From Oasisia sp. SBJ-2009 (taxonomy: Eukaryota; Annelida; Polychaeta; Sabellida; Siboglinidae), in NCBI GenBank assembly GCA_964017155.1, contig OZ024862.1, positions 34,203,191 through 34,267,190 of the forward strand: DNA of 64,000 bases, in the 5' to 3' direction. Position 1 is the first letter of the stretch. Every line of letters starts with the position of its first letter. Of the stretch, positions 1 through 13,979 are shown piece after piece. A program made the translations under genes and the position numbers. The notes below the pieces were generated by a model, which saw only the letters and a program-made list of their open reading frames with translations, was not told where the DNA came from and made no database searches.

Positions 1-557
1 ATAAAAAATTAAGTCAATTAATTGGCAGGAAAACCACTGTCACTTAATAAGAAAAAATGGATGAATTAGCAACACATCCAGATTATGGTATGTGATGTCG
101 AATTTGAACTTCAGGCTGTTGATTTTGGAACAGCACAAAACTGGGACAACACTGTTTTATTACCGCTCGTATCCACCATAAATTGATTTAGTTGTGTTGG
201 AAGAAATATAGTTTGATTATATTCTTCCAACTTGATGAATTTGTTCGCTTGCAGATGTCCTTAATTAGTAAGTTAAAGCAACAACTGCTTATTTATCCTT
301 TGTGTGTTTCACATGATTGTGTCACAAAGCCACGCTGGCACCACCACCTAGTGACAGTCTGGTCTGTGTCACTGCCTGTATGCACTGGAACTTAGGCTAA
401 TTCTATGACAACTTGCAGAAGTCGGTGAGGGCATATTGTACTTAGAAACATATGATATCCTGCCAGTCATATCGATCAGGTTGACCAGACGTGATAGGTG
501 ATGAAAGTAGTCGATGACACTATTCTGATGTGTCATCCATCGAGTGTCCTGTTGCAG
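1..557. other. No gene seen
   Basis: AT-rich, presumably intronic sequence before the exon at 558. No repeat or exon was recognised. Confidence 0.5.
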
Positions 558-635
558 GTGCTGCTGCAGGTAACATGAACGGCTCGCCTCAGTTCCCGGT
601 CAGCTCGTCCACTCCCGTCTCGGCTACCCAGAAAG
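558..635 (+). CDS. Probable exon, left-edge gene
   Basis: After the acceptor ctgttgcag the frame reads GAAAGNMNGSPQFPVSSSTP and then VSATQK, with donor AAAG^GTCAGT. It is phase 1 at both ends, and AAAG joins AC GTC of the exon at 1582. The product is low-complexity Ser/Thr/Gly and no family is recognised. It may belong to the same gene as 23929-37532, whose introns are also mostly phase 1. Confidence 0.5.
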
Positions 636-699
636 GTCAGTAACACGCCCCGCCCCGCCCCTTCTACTCACCCTTGCATGTCTCACACCTTCAACACGA

Positions 700-1470
700 G
701 GCAGCATTACTGCACCACTGCTATAACCACTTTGTGTACAGCATTAGGATTAACTGTGACTACTTTGTGTACAGCATTAGGATTAACTGTGACTACTTTG
801 TGTACAGCATTAGGATTAACTGTGACTACTTTGTGTACAGCATTAGGACTAACTGTGACTACTTTGTGTACAGCGTTAGGATTAACTGTGACTACTTTGT
901 GTACAGCGTTAGGATTAACTGTGACTACTTTGCGTACAGCATTAGGATTAACTGTGACTACTTTGTGTACAGCGTTAGGATTAACTGTGACTACTTTGTG
1001 TACAGCGTTAGGATTAACTGTGACTACTTTGTGTACAGCGTTAGGATTAACTGTGACTACTTTGTGTACAGCGTTAGGATTAACTGTGACTACTTTGTGT
1101 ACAGCATTAGGATTAACTGTGACTACTTTGTGTACATCCTAGGATTAGCTGTGACTACTTTGTGTTGAACTTGAATTAGCTGTGACTACTTTGTGTTGAA
1201 CTTGAATTAGCTGTGACTACTTTGTGTTGAACTTGAATTAGCTGTGACTAGTTTGTGTTCAGGGCATGAATTAGCTGCAACTTTTTGTTAAGCCTAGGAT
1301 TAGCTGTAATTCCTTTGTTTATGGCACTATGATTAGCTGTGACTACTTTGTGTTGAACTTGAATTAGCTGTGACTAGTCTGTGTTCAGTGCATGGATTGG
1401 CTGTGACTTTTTTGTTTGAGGCACTTGAATTAACCACGACTAGTTTGCATTGCACTTGGATATAAGTCTT
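700..1470 (+). repeat. 33-bp minisatellite with diverged tail
   Basis: About 13 near-identical units containing gactactttgtgtacagcat (720-1140), then diverged copies (gctgtgactactttgtgttg) to about 1470. Confidence 0.95.
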
Positions 1471-1581
1471 GACTACTTTGTGTGGAGCACTTGGATTAAC
1501 CATGACCACTTTCTGTTGCACTTTAACCAGCAACTACAGTGCACCGTCAAACTTGTGTGTTCTTGTTTGCGCATGCAACAG

Positions 1582-1817
1582 ACGTCCTTTATGGTAACGC
1601 GGGCAACGGCGGCAGCGGCCAATCGGCAAGCTTGCTGCTGTTCAGTGCGGACCTGCCCGGCGGCCCGCGTAGTCTGAGTCCCGTAACGAGCACAAACAAC
1701 GCCCACGAGTGGTACGACTCACACCTCACCAAGCTCTTCACCTCCGCTCTCACCTCACCTCTACACCGCACCGCTGGCCCACCACCGCTGCGACCCAGCC
1801 CCCCCGGGGGGGTGTAG
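1582..1817 (+). CDS. Probable exon, left-edge gene; possibly terminal
   Basis: The acceptor gcatgcaacag is followed by an open GC-rich frame: DVLYGNAGNGGSGQSASLLL, then FSADLPGGPRSLSP, NNAHEWYDSHLTKLF and PPLRPSPPGGV-stop (TAG 1815-1817). Codon-like composition contrasts sharply with the flanking repeats. It may be a last exon, or it may splice out earlier, since weak phase-1 GT sites exist inside. No homologue is recognised. Confidence 0.45.
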
Positions 1818-1899
1818 CACCCGACAGCGGCGGGCACTGGTGGAGCCACTGCTTCGGTTTGTCAACTGTTTACAGTGAACTCGTCCCGCCCGCCTTGTC

Positions 1900-3090
1900 T
1901 GTGGTCTGTGCGCTCTAGACAGGTTTTTTGTGTCCCATGGATGTGCGCTCTAGACAGGTTGTACTTTGTCCCCTGGATGTGCGCTCTAGACAGGTTGTAC
2001 TTTGTCCCCTGGATGTGCGCTCTAGACAGGTTGTTCTTTGTCCCCTGGATGTGTGCTCTAGACAGGTTTTTTTGTGTCCCATGGATGTGCGCTCTAGACA
2101 AGTTGTTTTATCTTGTGTTCCCCTGCCTTGTCTGTGTGCTCTAGACAGGTTTCTTCTTGTGTCCCTTCCATATGTGTGCAATCTAGACAGGTTGTTTGTG
2201 TGATCTAGACAGGTTGTTTCCTCACCTTGTCTGTGTGATCTAGACAGGTTGTTTCCTTGCATTGTCTGTGTGCTCTAGACAGGTTGTTTCCTCACCTTGT
2301 CTGTGTGCTCTAGACAGGTTGTTTCCTTGCCTTGTCTGTGCGATCTAGACAGGTTGTTTCCTCGCCTTGTCTGTGTGCTCTAGACAGGTTGTTTCCTCGC
2401 CTTGTCTGTGTGCTCTAGACAGGTTGTTTCCTTGCATTGTCTGTGTGCTCTAGACAGGTTGTTTCCTTGCATTGTCTGTGTGCTCTAGACAGGTTGTTTC
2501 CTTGCCTTGTCTGTGTGCTCTAGACAGGTTGTTTCCTCGCCTTGTCTGTGTGCTCTAGACAGGTTGTTTCCTTGCATTGTCTGTGTGCTCTAGACAGGTT
2601 GTTTCCTCGCCTAGTCTGTGTGCTCTAGACATGTTGTTTCCTCACCTTGTCTGTGTGCTCTAGACAGGTTGTTTCCTCGCCTTGTCTGTGTGCTCTAGAC
2701 TGGTTGTTTCCTCACCTTGTCTGTGTGCTTTAGACAGGTTGTTTCCTCACCTTGTCTGTGTGCTCTAGACAGGTTGTTTCCTCGCCTTGTCTGTGTGCTC
2801 TAGACAGGTTGTTTCCTCACCTTGTCTGTGTGCTCTAGACAGGTTGTTTCCTCGCCTTGTCTGTGTGCTCTAGACATGTTGTTTCCTCGCCTTGTCTGTG
2901 TGTTCTAGGCAGGTTGTTTCCTCGCCTTGTCTGTGTGTTCTAGGCAGGTTGTTTCCTCGCCTTGTCTGTGTGCTCTGGACAGGTTTTTTCCTCGCCTTGT
3001 CTGTGTGCTTTAGACAGGTTGTTTCCTCGCATTGTTTGTGTGCTTTAGACAGGTTGTTTCCTCGCATTGTCTGTGTGCTTTAGACCGGTT
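1900..3090 (+). repeat. 35-bp minisatellite
   Basis: About 34 units with gctctagacaggttgtttcc, preceded by a 36-bp variant at 1915-2110 (gttgtactttgtcccctgga). Each unit holds a TCTAGA site. Confidence 0.95.
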
Positions 3091-3429
3091 GACGCAACTG
3101 GTGAATGCTACTTTTGCACAGGCCTGATTCAGTTAGCTACAAGTATGAAAAGACCGTGATGACATTACTTGTTTGGTTCACGGCTGGGAAGTGGACTTCG
3201 ACATTTGTTACAACAAACTCCGCATTTCAGTGTAATATTCAAGTAATGCCTTTAATTATGTGGATCAGTTGCAGCGGTTGCAAGGAAACGTTAAGATTCA
3301 TATTACCATGTGTAATCGTGTAACCCATTACAGTTGATTACAGTTGCTGTGTAATTGAATCGAGGCCTGTCAGTTGCTTGTTGGTGTTGTCTTCTATCTT
3401 TGTGCTCCCTACATACTCTCCCTATCTTT

Positions 3430-3560
3430 CTCCCGCCTGCCTACCCCCATCAACTTGTCCCCTGTCCTCCAGCCACCCCACCCCCTGACCCCCTTGTGCC
3501 CCTGTCCTCCAGCCACCCCGCCCCCTGACCCCCTTGTGCCCCTGTCCTCCAGCCTGTCCC
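3430..3560 (+). repeat. About 51-bp repeat, 2.5 copies
   Basis: Copies containing cccccttgtgcccctgtcct followed by ccagcc. Pyrimidine-rich and acceptor-like. Confidence 0.7.
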
Positions 3561-3599
3561 TTGTAGGTGTTGTTTGTGCTGCGTTGGAGCATCACCCGT

Positions 3600-3880
3600 C
3601 AGTGCTGTCGTGCCAGTGTTACTGTACTGCTCGTATTACAGTATTGCTACATTTACAGTTTTGCTCACATTACAGTATTGAATTTATTGTATTGTTTTAC
3701 AGTATTGCTCATGTTACAATGTTGTCTGCACTGCACTTGCACACACCATTGGTCACAGTGCACCAAATACTTACATTACACAGTTACTAATATTACAATA
3801 TTACCAGTATTACAGTGTTTCTAATATTACAGTATTGCTCATATTCCACTATTGCTCATGTTACATTGTTGTTAGTTTAC
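3600..3880 (+). repeat. Degenerate attacagtattgctc repeats
   Basis: Imperfect 20-25 bp units based on attacagtattgctcat. Confidence 0.5.
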
Positions 3881-4210
3881 TGGTGTCTGTCGTGCTATGT
3901 TGTTCTAAGAGTTCAGGTGATGGGGTGTGTTGAGGGGCGTGTTAACACAGTGAGAGTGGTGGGTGTTCAGTGTGGGTGAATTCATTCCCCTTGTAAATTA
4001 CTGGTTTAGCCAGAGTGAACCGTCAGTATGTAGTTGTTGCCACTATCACTGTCAGTCTGTAGTTGTTGTTCTTGACAGTTTATTATTCTACTAGTCAGTT
4101 TGTAGTTAGTATTCGGTCTCCGTCTGTAGTTCTCATCACTCTGTCACAGTCAAGTCCTTGTTCCTGTCGCTGTGTCACAGTCATCTGTAGTTGTTGTTGT
4201 TCTGTCACAG

Positions 4211-4255
4211 CCGAGGACCTTTCGAAGCGACCTGGTGACAGTCACTCGTCAAAGG
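4211..4255 (+). CDS. Possible short exon
   Basis: Acceptor ttctgtcacag, then (x)EDLSKRPGDSHSSK and donor AAAGG^GTGAGA. It is phase 1 at both ends and would join in frame to the exon at 23929, with a 19.7-kb intron. It is only 45 bp, so support is weak. Confidence 0.35.
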
Positions 4256-4439
4256 GTGAGAGGAAAGATGCTGCTAAGACGAAGCACCTTACGACCTGAA
4301 CGAATCTCCTCTCACGTATCCATCCAGTAGGTGGCGACACCGTGGGGTCAGGTCCAAGGTCGAAGCCACGTTGAAGTCATTAGTCGTTCCAGGAAGTGTC
4401 ATTAGAAGATGAGAAGATGGTTGTACATAGTAATGATGG

Positions 4440-4530
4440 ACTCACCGACTAACTACCCTGGGAATGGACTAACTACCCTGGGAATGGTTTGACTACCCAG
4501 GGAACAGACTAACTACCCTGGGAACAGTCT
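4440..4530 (+). repeat. About 21-bp short tandem repeat, 4 copies
   Basis: actaactaccctgggaatgg and variants. Confidence 0.75.
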
Positions 4531-5880
4531 CCAGTGAATGCTGTTGTCAGCTGGCTAAGGTTGTAGATATTTTGATACTGGTAAAGTATAAATCAATTCG
4601 TTAGTTGGTAAGGTTTTATGCTAGATATTGCGAATGTGTCATGCTTTAGTGTAGAAAATATTAATTTTATGGCATGCTGACTACACTAGTAGGAATGCTG
4701 CTCCAAATTAGCCTGTTGTTTGCTATGTAAGATTGGCGTTGGTCAGAGCGTTGCTTCTTGTCCGCCAAGATATATCAGCTGTGTTGTATTGTATACACTG
4801 AATCATGTCGTGATTAATAATTGGAACAAGCTTAAATAATGGTCCCTTTCGCCAGCGCAGATGAACTGTTTTCAGCAGAGTGGCTGTGAATTCAAGACTG
4901 CTATAGTGTGTTTATATGTATATGGTGCGTGTACAGTAATTGTGACACTGGAAAGTGGATGTGCATAAATGATAATTAACTTAACAAACACTGTGTTGGG
5001 TGACTGTCTGAGACAGTGTCATAATAGCATGAGACAGTCAAAAACTGTCCATTACAATCTTGGACAGATGGTCTGTCACAATCCTTGACACTTCAGGATG
5101 GTCTGGAACTGTTTAGCTGATCACGGACAATCTGTGATGGTCTGTCAGAATCTAGGTAGATTCAAAGTCATCTATATTACATAGATAATTGTGTTGCAAA
5201 CTCTGTTCAAGGTGTCGCTATTTTAGCTGAAAAGACGGACACCTTTTTATATTTCAGTCATAGCTCCTGTAGTACCGGCAGATATGTTTGTCGCTTGTCG
5301 TTGTGAAAGTTGTGTGTGGCAGCGACGTGTTACAACTGCTTGTGTACAACTGCTTGGGGTTGCACTGAGCTGGCGCCAGTACGATCTGGTCACGCGGCAA
5401 GGGATGTTGTTGCCATTGTTATGTCTGATATATTTTGTAATAAAATATGTAAAAGAAACCGCTGGTAGTATGTGCTTTGGTGTGATGAAGCATAGGCCGT
5501 AGCTGTCAATTGAGTACCTCATACATTCACTCTTATGCTGTCAAACGAATACCCCTTATGTTCACTCTTACTAATGACCTTTAATATCAAATGGGGAATT
5601 TAAATAATAATAATACAGTTTTTATGTAGCGCTAATTCCCGCATGGCAGATCCATGCGCTGCACAAGAAATAAACTAAATGTATATTAATAAATGGAAAT
5701 TATATAAATTAATATAAATCATAAATTTTTGGTTTTAAGATGTACTAGTAAACCTTTGTATGTAAATTATATAAATGAATTAAAAATAAATTGAACACAA
5801 ATGATGTTACGAGTACCTCTTTTATGGACTGGTTTGTCTTGCCACAGATGGACTAGCGACTTGGAGATGGATTACCCACA
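4530..5880. other. Intronic or intergenic; possible SINE tail
   Basis: No exon found. The sequence tagcgctaattcccgcatgg next to an (aat)n run near 5600-5680 looks like the 3' end of a small retroelement. Confidence 0.35.
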
Positions 5881-6720
5881 TTGAAATCAGATTTGTCATT
5901 CACATTTGTCAGCCCTGAATTGCTACACATCCAATAGCACATGTGTGGCCTGACTTGTCACTATTCTACACTTAATGGTACACCCATAATTTTGTTACAT
6001 AAACAATCATAAACCAGTAACAATATGTAATAACTGTCATTTAATTGCACTCTGAATGCTATACCCATCACTGTTAATATACAATATCAAACACTGCATT
6101 GTTACATTCACTCAGTATTACAACCATCACTTTGTTATATCCACTGAATATTGCAGTTCACTTTATCATGTACAATCATCATCATTGACATCCGCTCATG
6201 CCCAACATTTTGTTGCAAACACTTGATAATATATCATATCCGTACACGTAATGTTACACCCACTATTACATACACTAAGATATAATAAACCTTGTTATGT
6301 ACACAGTATTATTCAGTATTACAATCATAACTGATATCTATACACTCAGTATTAATAAAAAAATTATCCAATTAATATTACATTTATAGTTGCTAGATAC
6401 ATCTTTAGTACATAGATAATTGTGTTACATGCTCTCTCTCAATTCTGCTACATGCATTCACGGTCATATCTGCAGCTCTTTGTTACTCATGCACATTCAA
6501 TATTGTATTCCTAAGTTAACTACACTTTTAAGCAGTTACTTTATTGCATACAGTCGATATAACCATCACATCATCACAAACACTCCATGTACAATCAAGT
6601 TGTCACATACAGGTACACCCAGTATTACAATCATCACTTTGGTTTGGCTCATTAAATATGTACACACAATTGCAATGCCAAAATATATATTTCCCATAGA
6701 CAATGCTGCGTAGCAAATAT
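5880..6720 (+). repeat. Degenerate tandem repeat (cagtattacaatcatcac)
   Basis: Diverged units of roughly 40 bp with cactcagtattacaaccatc or similar. An old array. Confidence 0.4.
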
Positions 6721-6774
6721 ACTTGTCAATAATGAACGATGCTATCATAGACATGGATGAGTTGCTTCTCTCAG

Positions 6775-7140
6775 GGATGGTCCGTTGCGATTTACTGCTG
6801 GGACTTGATAAATAGTTTCTGATTCTGATCTTTTGTAGTGCAATACCCCTACTGGCTACTGCGGCATCACGCGTTAGTAATAATTAACAAGTCCACTACA
6901 GCTACAGGTTACACGTTTACCCTCTGTGGCTGCGTCTGTGATCTTTCACTTCCCCTGAAATAGACACCACTAGATAAAAGGGACCACCGGCTCTTAGTGT
7001 CTCTTCCGAAAGACACAGGCAAATGTGGGGTGAAGGAAATTGCCTAAGACTTGGGCTGTTTCGAAACGGCAGCTGGTGCGATTGAACCACCGTCCCTCGT
7101 CGCTCGGTTGACAGTCCGGCGCTCTACCGCGCGACCACCG
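6775..7140 (-). mobile_element. tRNA-derived SINE, minus strand
   Basis: Read on the minus strand, it starts with a tRNA-like head: an A box around cggtagagcgccgg and a B box ggttcaatcg. A unique body with cctgtgtctttcggaagaga follows. The 3' end is uncertain. Confidence 0.6.
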
Positions 7141-7499
7141 CAACTCGTTGTTTGTTTGTACAACTACACATGAGTGTTTGTTAACATTTGATTTGGTATG
7201 GATCGTCCACTGAGCTTATAAATGCGACTTCCGCGCTTCTGCTTCTGAAAGTTCTGGCGTTTTGTGCAGTGGCATACTGCGGTTGGCCATGCCATACCTA
7301 TGCTCTAGCGGCCTAGGCTCTAGCCTAGCCCTAGGCTATGCCTATGGCATGCCGCTGTGCGTGGACGTGGCGGCGTGGCCGTGGCCGTGGGTATTTCTGA
7401 TTAGGTCATGATATGAATGTTCCTGTCAATTTCTGATGTTATCAATGCCACGTGTTGAAAGTCTAAATATAACTCATAAAATGGGTTAACTCAGGTTGA

Positions 7500-7960
7500 A
7501 AGACATTAGTCAAGCGTAGCGCGGCAATGCGCATAAAACTGGTCACACGTCGATAAGCGTATGCGTGATATCGCTCGGCGTTAGCGTCCCGTGTCGGCCG
7601 TTGTCATAGCAACGACGAGGTCACGGGGTCACGTGCAGGTGCTTTTCGCTAGCGTGGCGCGCTTTTGTTGTTTACTCCGCGTTTGTGCACGGATTCTCAC
7701 GTTTAGCACGACCCGGCGTCACAATTGGGATTAATTCAACGCTCAACGCTCCGAGTAAACGTCACATTAGATAGTTGAAATTGTCGGTAGGTAAGTCTTT
7801 CGCTCACAACGATGGCGAAATCGTAGACGAAAATGTAATGTGTGTAACCGTAAACGCGAAACGATATCGACGGTGGCGGTCAATAATATATCTGTATTGT
7901 TTCCCGGCGATGTTGTTGACAGGCGGCGGACAGCTGCATACGTAAGGATAATTTACGTCA
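7500..7960 (+). promoter_or_regulatory. CpG-rich promoter-like patch with X-box and E-box
   Basis: A sharp local rise in CpG in CpG-poor surroundings. It contains gttgtcatagcaac (7600-7613), close to the palindromic RFX X-box, and cacgtg (7630-7635). A good splice donor, gtcggtag^gtaagtc, lies at 7790/7791, so a noncoding first exon of the plus-strand gene is plausible. There is no TATA box, so this is inference from composition. Confidence 0.45.
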
Positions 7961-10900
7961 GACGTGAACAGTGACAGTTTGGTAAGTGTTATACACGCTA
8001 GATTGGCGTGTTAATAACTTAATGCGTATACAATTGCGCTTGTAATTTTGCACGCCCTGGGCCCTGGCAGCCTGGCTTTGGAGCCAATTCTTGCCATCAT
8101 TTATGATTCGTGGACGTGGTTGATTTGAATGCGCTTTTGACACAGTTTTGTGTCTGATGCGCCTAAACATTTTGTAATAATTTGTTTAAAAGCGTAGCCG
8201 TAGGGATTGTTTTGTATTAATTTAATCGAGAAAAAACTACAAAGTCGCGTTCCCACGATAATATACCTATAGACATAGTCGGTGGTATGATTTGGTATTA
8301 AATTATTATTTGGTAATTAAATATTATAAGCATAATAATGACTAGTGAAGTGACATAGCCAGGCACAGGTCATGGCCAGGGGTCTAGGCCCTAGGCTAGC
8401 TATATTGAATATAATATATTATTATGACTTACATTTTGGTGTGGCTTACATGCTTACCGGTGTCGATTTACATTGTTACAAAATTGCGTGAATAACCAGT
8501 TTCTTGATATAACGGTTATAAGAATCGGGAACATAGTCGTCTATACATTAGATGGGGAAGTTCTGGAGGTTGGACTACCCCCCCCCCAGTATTTGGTGTA
8601 ATTGGTGTTAGTTGTCCTCAAGTCAAGTGGGTGCAGTTGGAGGTTTTTGGAGAGCCTCAACCCACTCACTAGTCATCATATGACCCAAGGTGGCAAGTAG
8701 ATGTAATATATACAGGTGTATAAATATAATCTATATGCAAGTTAGCTAGTTATCAGTCTGTCAGTGTATCTTAGCCTGAAGGTGAAACATTTTCTACAGC
8801 AAAAACTGTTTTAAATACAGAAAAACCCTTTTTAAATGAAGCCTGCTAGGCTTCTTATAAACATTAAAGATTATTCGTTTTTTTAGCTTACTACATATTA
8901 GGTTTTAGTTTTGTGCAAACAAAAAGAATTCATCTTTGACTTTACTGATGTCATCATTGTGATGTCATCATTGTGATGTCATCATTGTGATGTCATCATT
9001 GTGATGTCATCATTGTGATGTCATTGTTTATGTCATCATTGTTTATGTCATCATTGCCATTTAGAAGTCAGAAGCACACTGGCTCGCTGAATATAAAAAG
9101 TTATACACCACCATGCTAAATTCACCACAGTCACACTTAATAAAACAACATGATCAATATAGACTGAAAGTCGTGTCTCCGTGTGGCATGACATTAATGC
9201 ACTACTCCAGAATAGATCTATAAACCAGTTGGCATGCGACAACGTTTTTGATAGCACATGATCATCAATTTAAATGTCATGTCTGTGCAGAGTCTATGGC
9301 ATGTCATAGGGATGCCAGTGACGAGTCTATTCATAGGCATATATTTCTCCAGCGTCAGTATTCTGCATGCTGTGTACCAGTTGATATTCACTGTGGAATG
9401 GTTTTAGATTGCCGGGTATGTTTTTCTTCTGTAGTGATAATAAAGTCCAGTTGTTTATAATCTGTCATTTACGTAGTAATTAATCTGCCCTGTCAGCTGC
9501 ACTGGGAGCGATCTGTCCTGGTGAGCCGCATCTAATTGTCATCATCCATCTTCCATCAGCAGGTAGTACAAATCGATAGCACAGTTCATAAATAATTATT
9601 GTACTTTAACATTGCTCCACTGCACGCGGGCACTGTGCAATATGTTCTTTCTAACAGTGCGCACTAGGTCAAGCCATCGGGGGCCGCAGGGACAAAACAA
9701 CTTTTTATATTAAATACAGATAAAGTTCTCTTGTTTGGTGGCAGCACATGTACCCGTTTACAAAGATGGCTGCCTAGGGAGTAAGGATTGCTGGTTCCAC
9801 CGATGGACCTAAAATGGCGATTTAGATACCAAGTAACTTGTTCTGATTCCGGCCACAGTGACGATTCTAATTCCTATGTTCACAATTTTGTGATTCTGCT
9901 TCCACCCGCCCTGTTATAACATTATGAATCAACCATTGTTGTTCTGGTTCCACTAAATAATAACGCTGTATACTAGTAATATTAGTTATATTATTTATGT
10001 ATATAGGTTATTTTTCATTTTATTAAATTTACAGGTATTTTAAGCATGTATCAACCTGCCTGCATTGAAATAAACCCAAAATTAAGACACAATAAACTCT
10101 TGATCGATTATGATGTTAGCATTTGTGCCTAAATCAGTTTGATGTTTTGACAAGTACAATGTACATAATTAACTGAGAGCTACAGCCCACCTGGGATGAC
10201 AGAACTAGTGGCAATGTCCTTGTTTCTAAAAGTGACAATTTTGTTAAGTGCTGTTAATTAAGTTCTGTGTCCTGGTTTTGTACACATGAAAATTTTGTTA
10301 AAAGCTCTTGGTCTACAACTGTCTTGTAAGAAAACTGGATTGGAAAGACAGCAAATTCAGTCAAACTTAGGAGAATGCAACTAACCTATCAAAACGAAAG
10401 GCTTGGCCTGATAGATATGTTGTTGAATTGCAGAAACAATCACTAGCAATTTTATTCCAGGGCATTTTGCAATAATATGAGACTGGATTAGCAGATTTAA
10501 TTAATTTACAGTGTTCACAGCCGCCTGTCTGGTGGGCAGGACTTAACTGTGCGTGTCGATTCGGCCGTGTAAACTCAAGTGTACTTAAGTATGTTGTTGT
10601 CACCTGTGATGAAGCCAGGTGTGTGAAAGCTGGTGTAGTTCAGAGAGAATGAAGGGATTGCATGAGTCGTAGCTACATTGTCTACTGCTGGCTTTGAGGG
10701 GGCTATAAGTACTCAATTTCCATGCTAGATCTGGTAAACAAACATCTTGGTGTGGTTCTTTACAAAAGGATGCCTGCTCTTCCAAGGTTTTTATTTAATA
10801 TTTGTATTATAATATGAAATGTGTGTATATAACACTATCAAAGGTATACTGTTGCCTAGTTGATTTTAGTTACTTTTGCAAGCTTGTGTTCAGTGTTTGC

Positions 10901-13900
10901 AATTTGAAAGATATGACCACAGGAACATACTTAAATTATAAACAGTACATCCAGTTTTAATATGAGTTTCATTGGCAACATCGCCAAAATGAGCTCAGAT
11001 GCCCACGATTGCTAAATATAAGTTGAAGCACAAAATTGTGCATGTTTATTTCTGTAGCATCTGATTTTATATAAGTTTTTTTATTATGTTAATTACTTAA
11101 TATACAAATCTCTGTTAAAGATGTTGGTCTTAAAAATTATTAAAGGTTTTTAAATAATAATAATAAGCTGAATAATACTAGTTTTACGTATGATTAATAT
11201 ATAATATTATTATTGTAAATATTTTTGGAGCTTTCTGCAATAGTAGGAGCCCTGTGTCCATTATGATTATATTAGAGGTAGTGTGAACATTGTCATTGTT
11301 CAGCCTCTATTGGCTAAATACTGTTAATACAGTTCACACCAGTTAAATGTTGCAAGGAAAGTTATGAAATTATGTGCAAATGTTCATTAAATTATTATAC
11401 AAAATTCAACTTCATAAATTTGTAGGACAAACATAATCACTGGCAAAAAAATGAATTTGTAATTTAAATGTATTTTTATACCATCACAGTCAGTAGACTG
11501 TTTTATATATTTTAATTATGTAACATGTTTACTAAATAGATATAAGAAAATGCATATATTTCTCAAAGTCATGCTAATCTCTGAACATTGATTTTTTCAA
11601 GCAAAGGTTGCCCTAGCAAGTGCAGCGCGTGACATTTCAATTTACTGACCATGCAGTATCATAAAATTCCCATAAATGGAGAATTGGCTTTGGCGACCAT
11701 TTTATGGGAAAATGTTATGCTGATGAGTTTGTGTCATGGTGGATTTTTTGTGTTGTTAATGAGAAAATGAGGAAATATTACTTGTTTGAAATGATTAGGA
11801 GCAGGTTGGAAACTTCAAAAAGACAAAGGTTTAGAGTTGAATGAAATGTTGTAAGACTTGGACAGAATCCTGTGATCTAGTCAGTGGCTTAGTGCAGTGT
11901 TCAGTGGTTAAGGACAGTGAATATCGGTTAAGGACAGTGGTCAATAATTAAGGACAGTGGTTTTGTCACTAGTTTATAGGGACTACACTACGCACAGTGG
12001 CCAGACATCTGAGGCTGGCACCTAGTGAGGGACAATGAATGTAGTCAGTGCAGATATAATCAGTAGTATTGTGGCAAATGAACTTAGTGGTTTGATAAGG
12101 ATGCAAATCTGATCAGTACGTGCTATCGTTATTAACAATCAACTTATATCAGAAATGTCCCTATGCAGCAGACTGGTCTGTAGTAGGGGACTACAGGACT
12201 AGGGGGCTACAGGACTAGGGGGCTATAGAGTTGACAACATTAAGTTGCGACTAACGAAATCTGGTGAACAGTAAATGATCAGTAACTATTTGAAATGCCC
12301 CATTGGAACATGGGAATTTGCTGGAATGTTTACATTATCTTTTTAGATCATCCTTTGAGATACGATTGATGTGTTTGTATATGGACGTTTTTGTAAACGG
12401 CGCCCGGCCTGTCGTACAGACCTGTTGTGCTCAAACAATGCTGCTCTAATTGCATACTGTTGTGGCTGGTTAATTATTCAGTGTTGCCATGACTCTGAAA
12501 TATGAGCCAGGTATTGCCATTGTTGTGTACAGATCGTTGTCTGCATATCTCATGACCGCATCTGGTCCCAGGCCAACTATACCATGCATCCCTCGACCGT
12601 GGGAAATAACAGGATGTCACATCGTCTTCCCCTGGAACAAATTTTACATAAAAACTACACGAAATGACTGCATGGTCCGATGTGAGAGTTTGGCTGTGGT
12701 TGACCTCTCTGGTCAGTGGTTGACCTCTCTGACCAGTGACCGTACTGTCTAGACATATGCGATTACATCATTCTCTCATGACAGACCTGGACATTGGTAC
12801 AAATGAGATGAGAATTTTTGAAAATTATGCCAGTTTCTGTGGCGTATTTCATGTTTGTCATCTAGATGTGCATTTTCGTCATAAATATTAAATATATAAT
12901 ATGGAGTGGGTCATCCGCTGGTCAGTGGTCAGTCCGAGGCCGGTCTCTCACTGGTCACTAGCTGTATTGATCCTGTATAATCTTCACACCCCATGGGAGC
13001 ATCCATTGGTGCATCCTACCTCCCCTCCCCACGGGAGCATCCATTTCTTCATCCTACCTCCCCTCCCCTCGATATCAGCCAGGCCGTGTGGTCTTGTGGC
13101 AGGGGGCTGGCATTGGGGGGCTAGGGGGGCTGGATGGTGTCAGAATTGAGCAGCTATTATAAACTAATACCTCTCATGATAATTGAGAAATTATGTTTGG
13201 GCTAATGATTTCTGGTGAATTGTGAATGACCAGAAAACTAGTAAATGACTGCTTTATTTGAAGATGGGTCACTCTGCTGACATGTCTCAGTCTGTGTTTG
13301 TCATCCACCTTGTGTTGCGGGACTGAATGCATGGGTAAGTCCACTATGGACTGAATGGGTGGAGGTAAGTCTTCCATGGACAGAAGGAAGTCCTTGATGT
13401 ACTGCATGGATTAATGCAAGTCCTTGATAGACTATCACTGAATTGGTGGAAGTAATCGTTGATTGACTGAATGAATGGAGGTACGTCCTGTCAAGAATGG
13501 TTGACTAGGCAAAACCATGGAGGTCACACACAACATCATTGCTTCTATACTTTTACATGGGTCATAAATTAACCCTTAACAATTTGGTACCCGAAAGGCA
13601 AAACGACTATATTATGTAATACTATCCCGATTAGAATTGTGTTGTCAGTCAATTCCATCCATTCTGAGTCGTTCTGATGAAAGGTGTGTGGCGAAGCGTG
13701 AACACTCACTGTTTGTGACAGGGCCCCCTAATTGATGCCCACTAATGAGCAAGGTGCTATAACAGGCCTTTGTGTGAGGTACTGACAAAGCCCCCGGGAC
13801 AGTGGTCTAATCAGTTGCTCAATTGTCCTTGGTGTGCCTCCCTCCATCTGTCTGCAGAGATGACCATGCAGTGGTCAGTCCGAGAGCCCTCTATGTCCAG

Positions 13901-13979
13901 TGGTCATCTCTGGCTGACCAGCGTCCACTCACACGATGGCGATAATTAATAGCTCTGTGAGACGTCAATGAGATTTGCA
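7961..13979. other. AT-rich intron-like sequence
   Basis: Apart from the 14-bp repeat at 8950, short duplications near 11880-11960 and 12180-12230, and short open frames without coding character, nothing is recognised. Confidence 0.5.
8950..9055 (+). repeat. 14-bp tandem repeat (tgtgatgtcatcat)
   Basis: About seven copies. Confidence 0.9.

Noticed and set aside
7060..7140. Functional tRNA gene on the minus strand
   Set aside because: A- and B-box-like sequence is present, but an acceptor stem cannot be closed and a SINE-like body follows.
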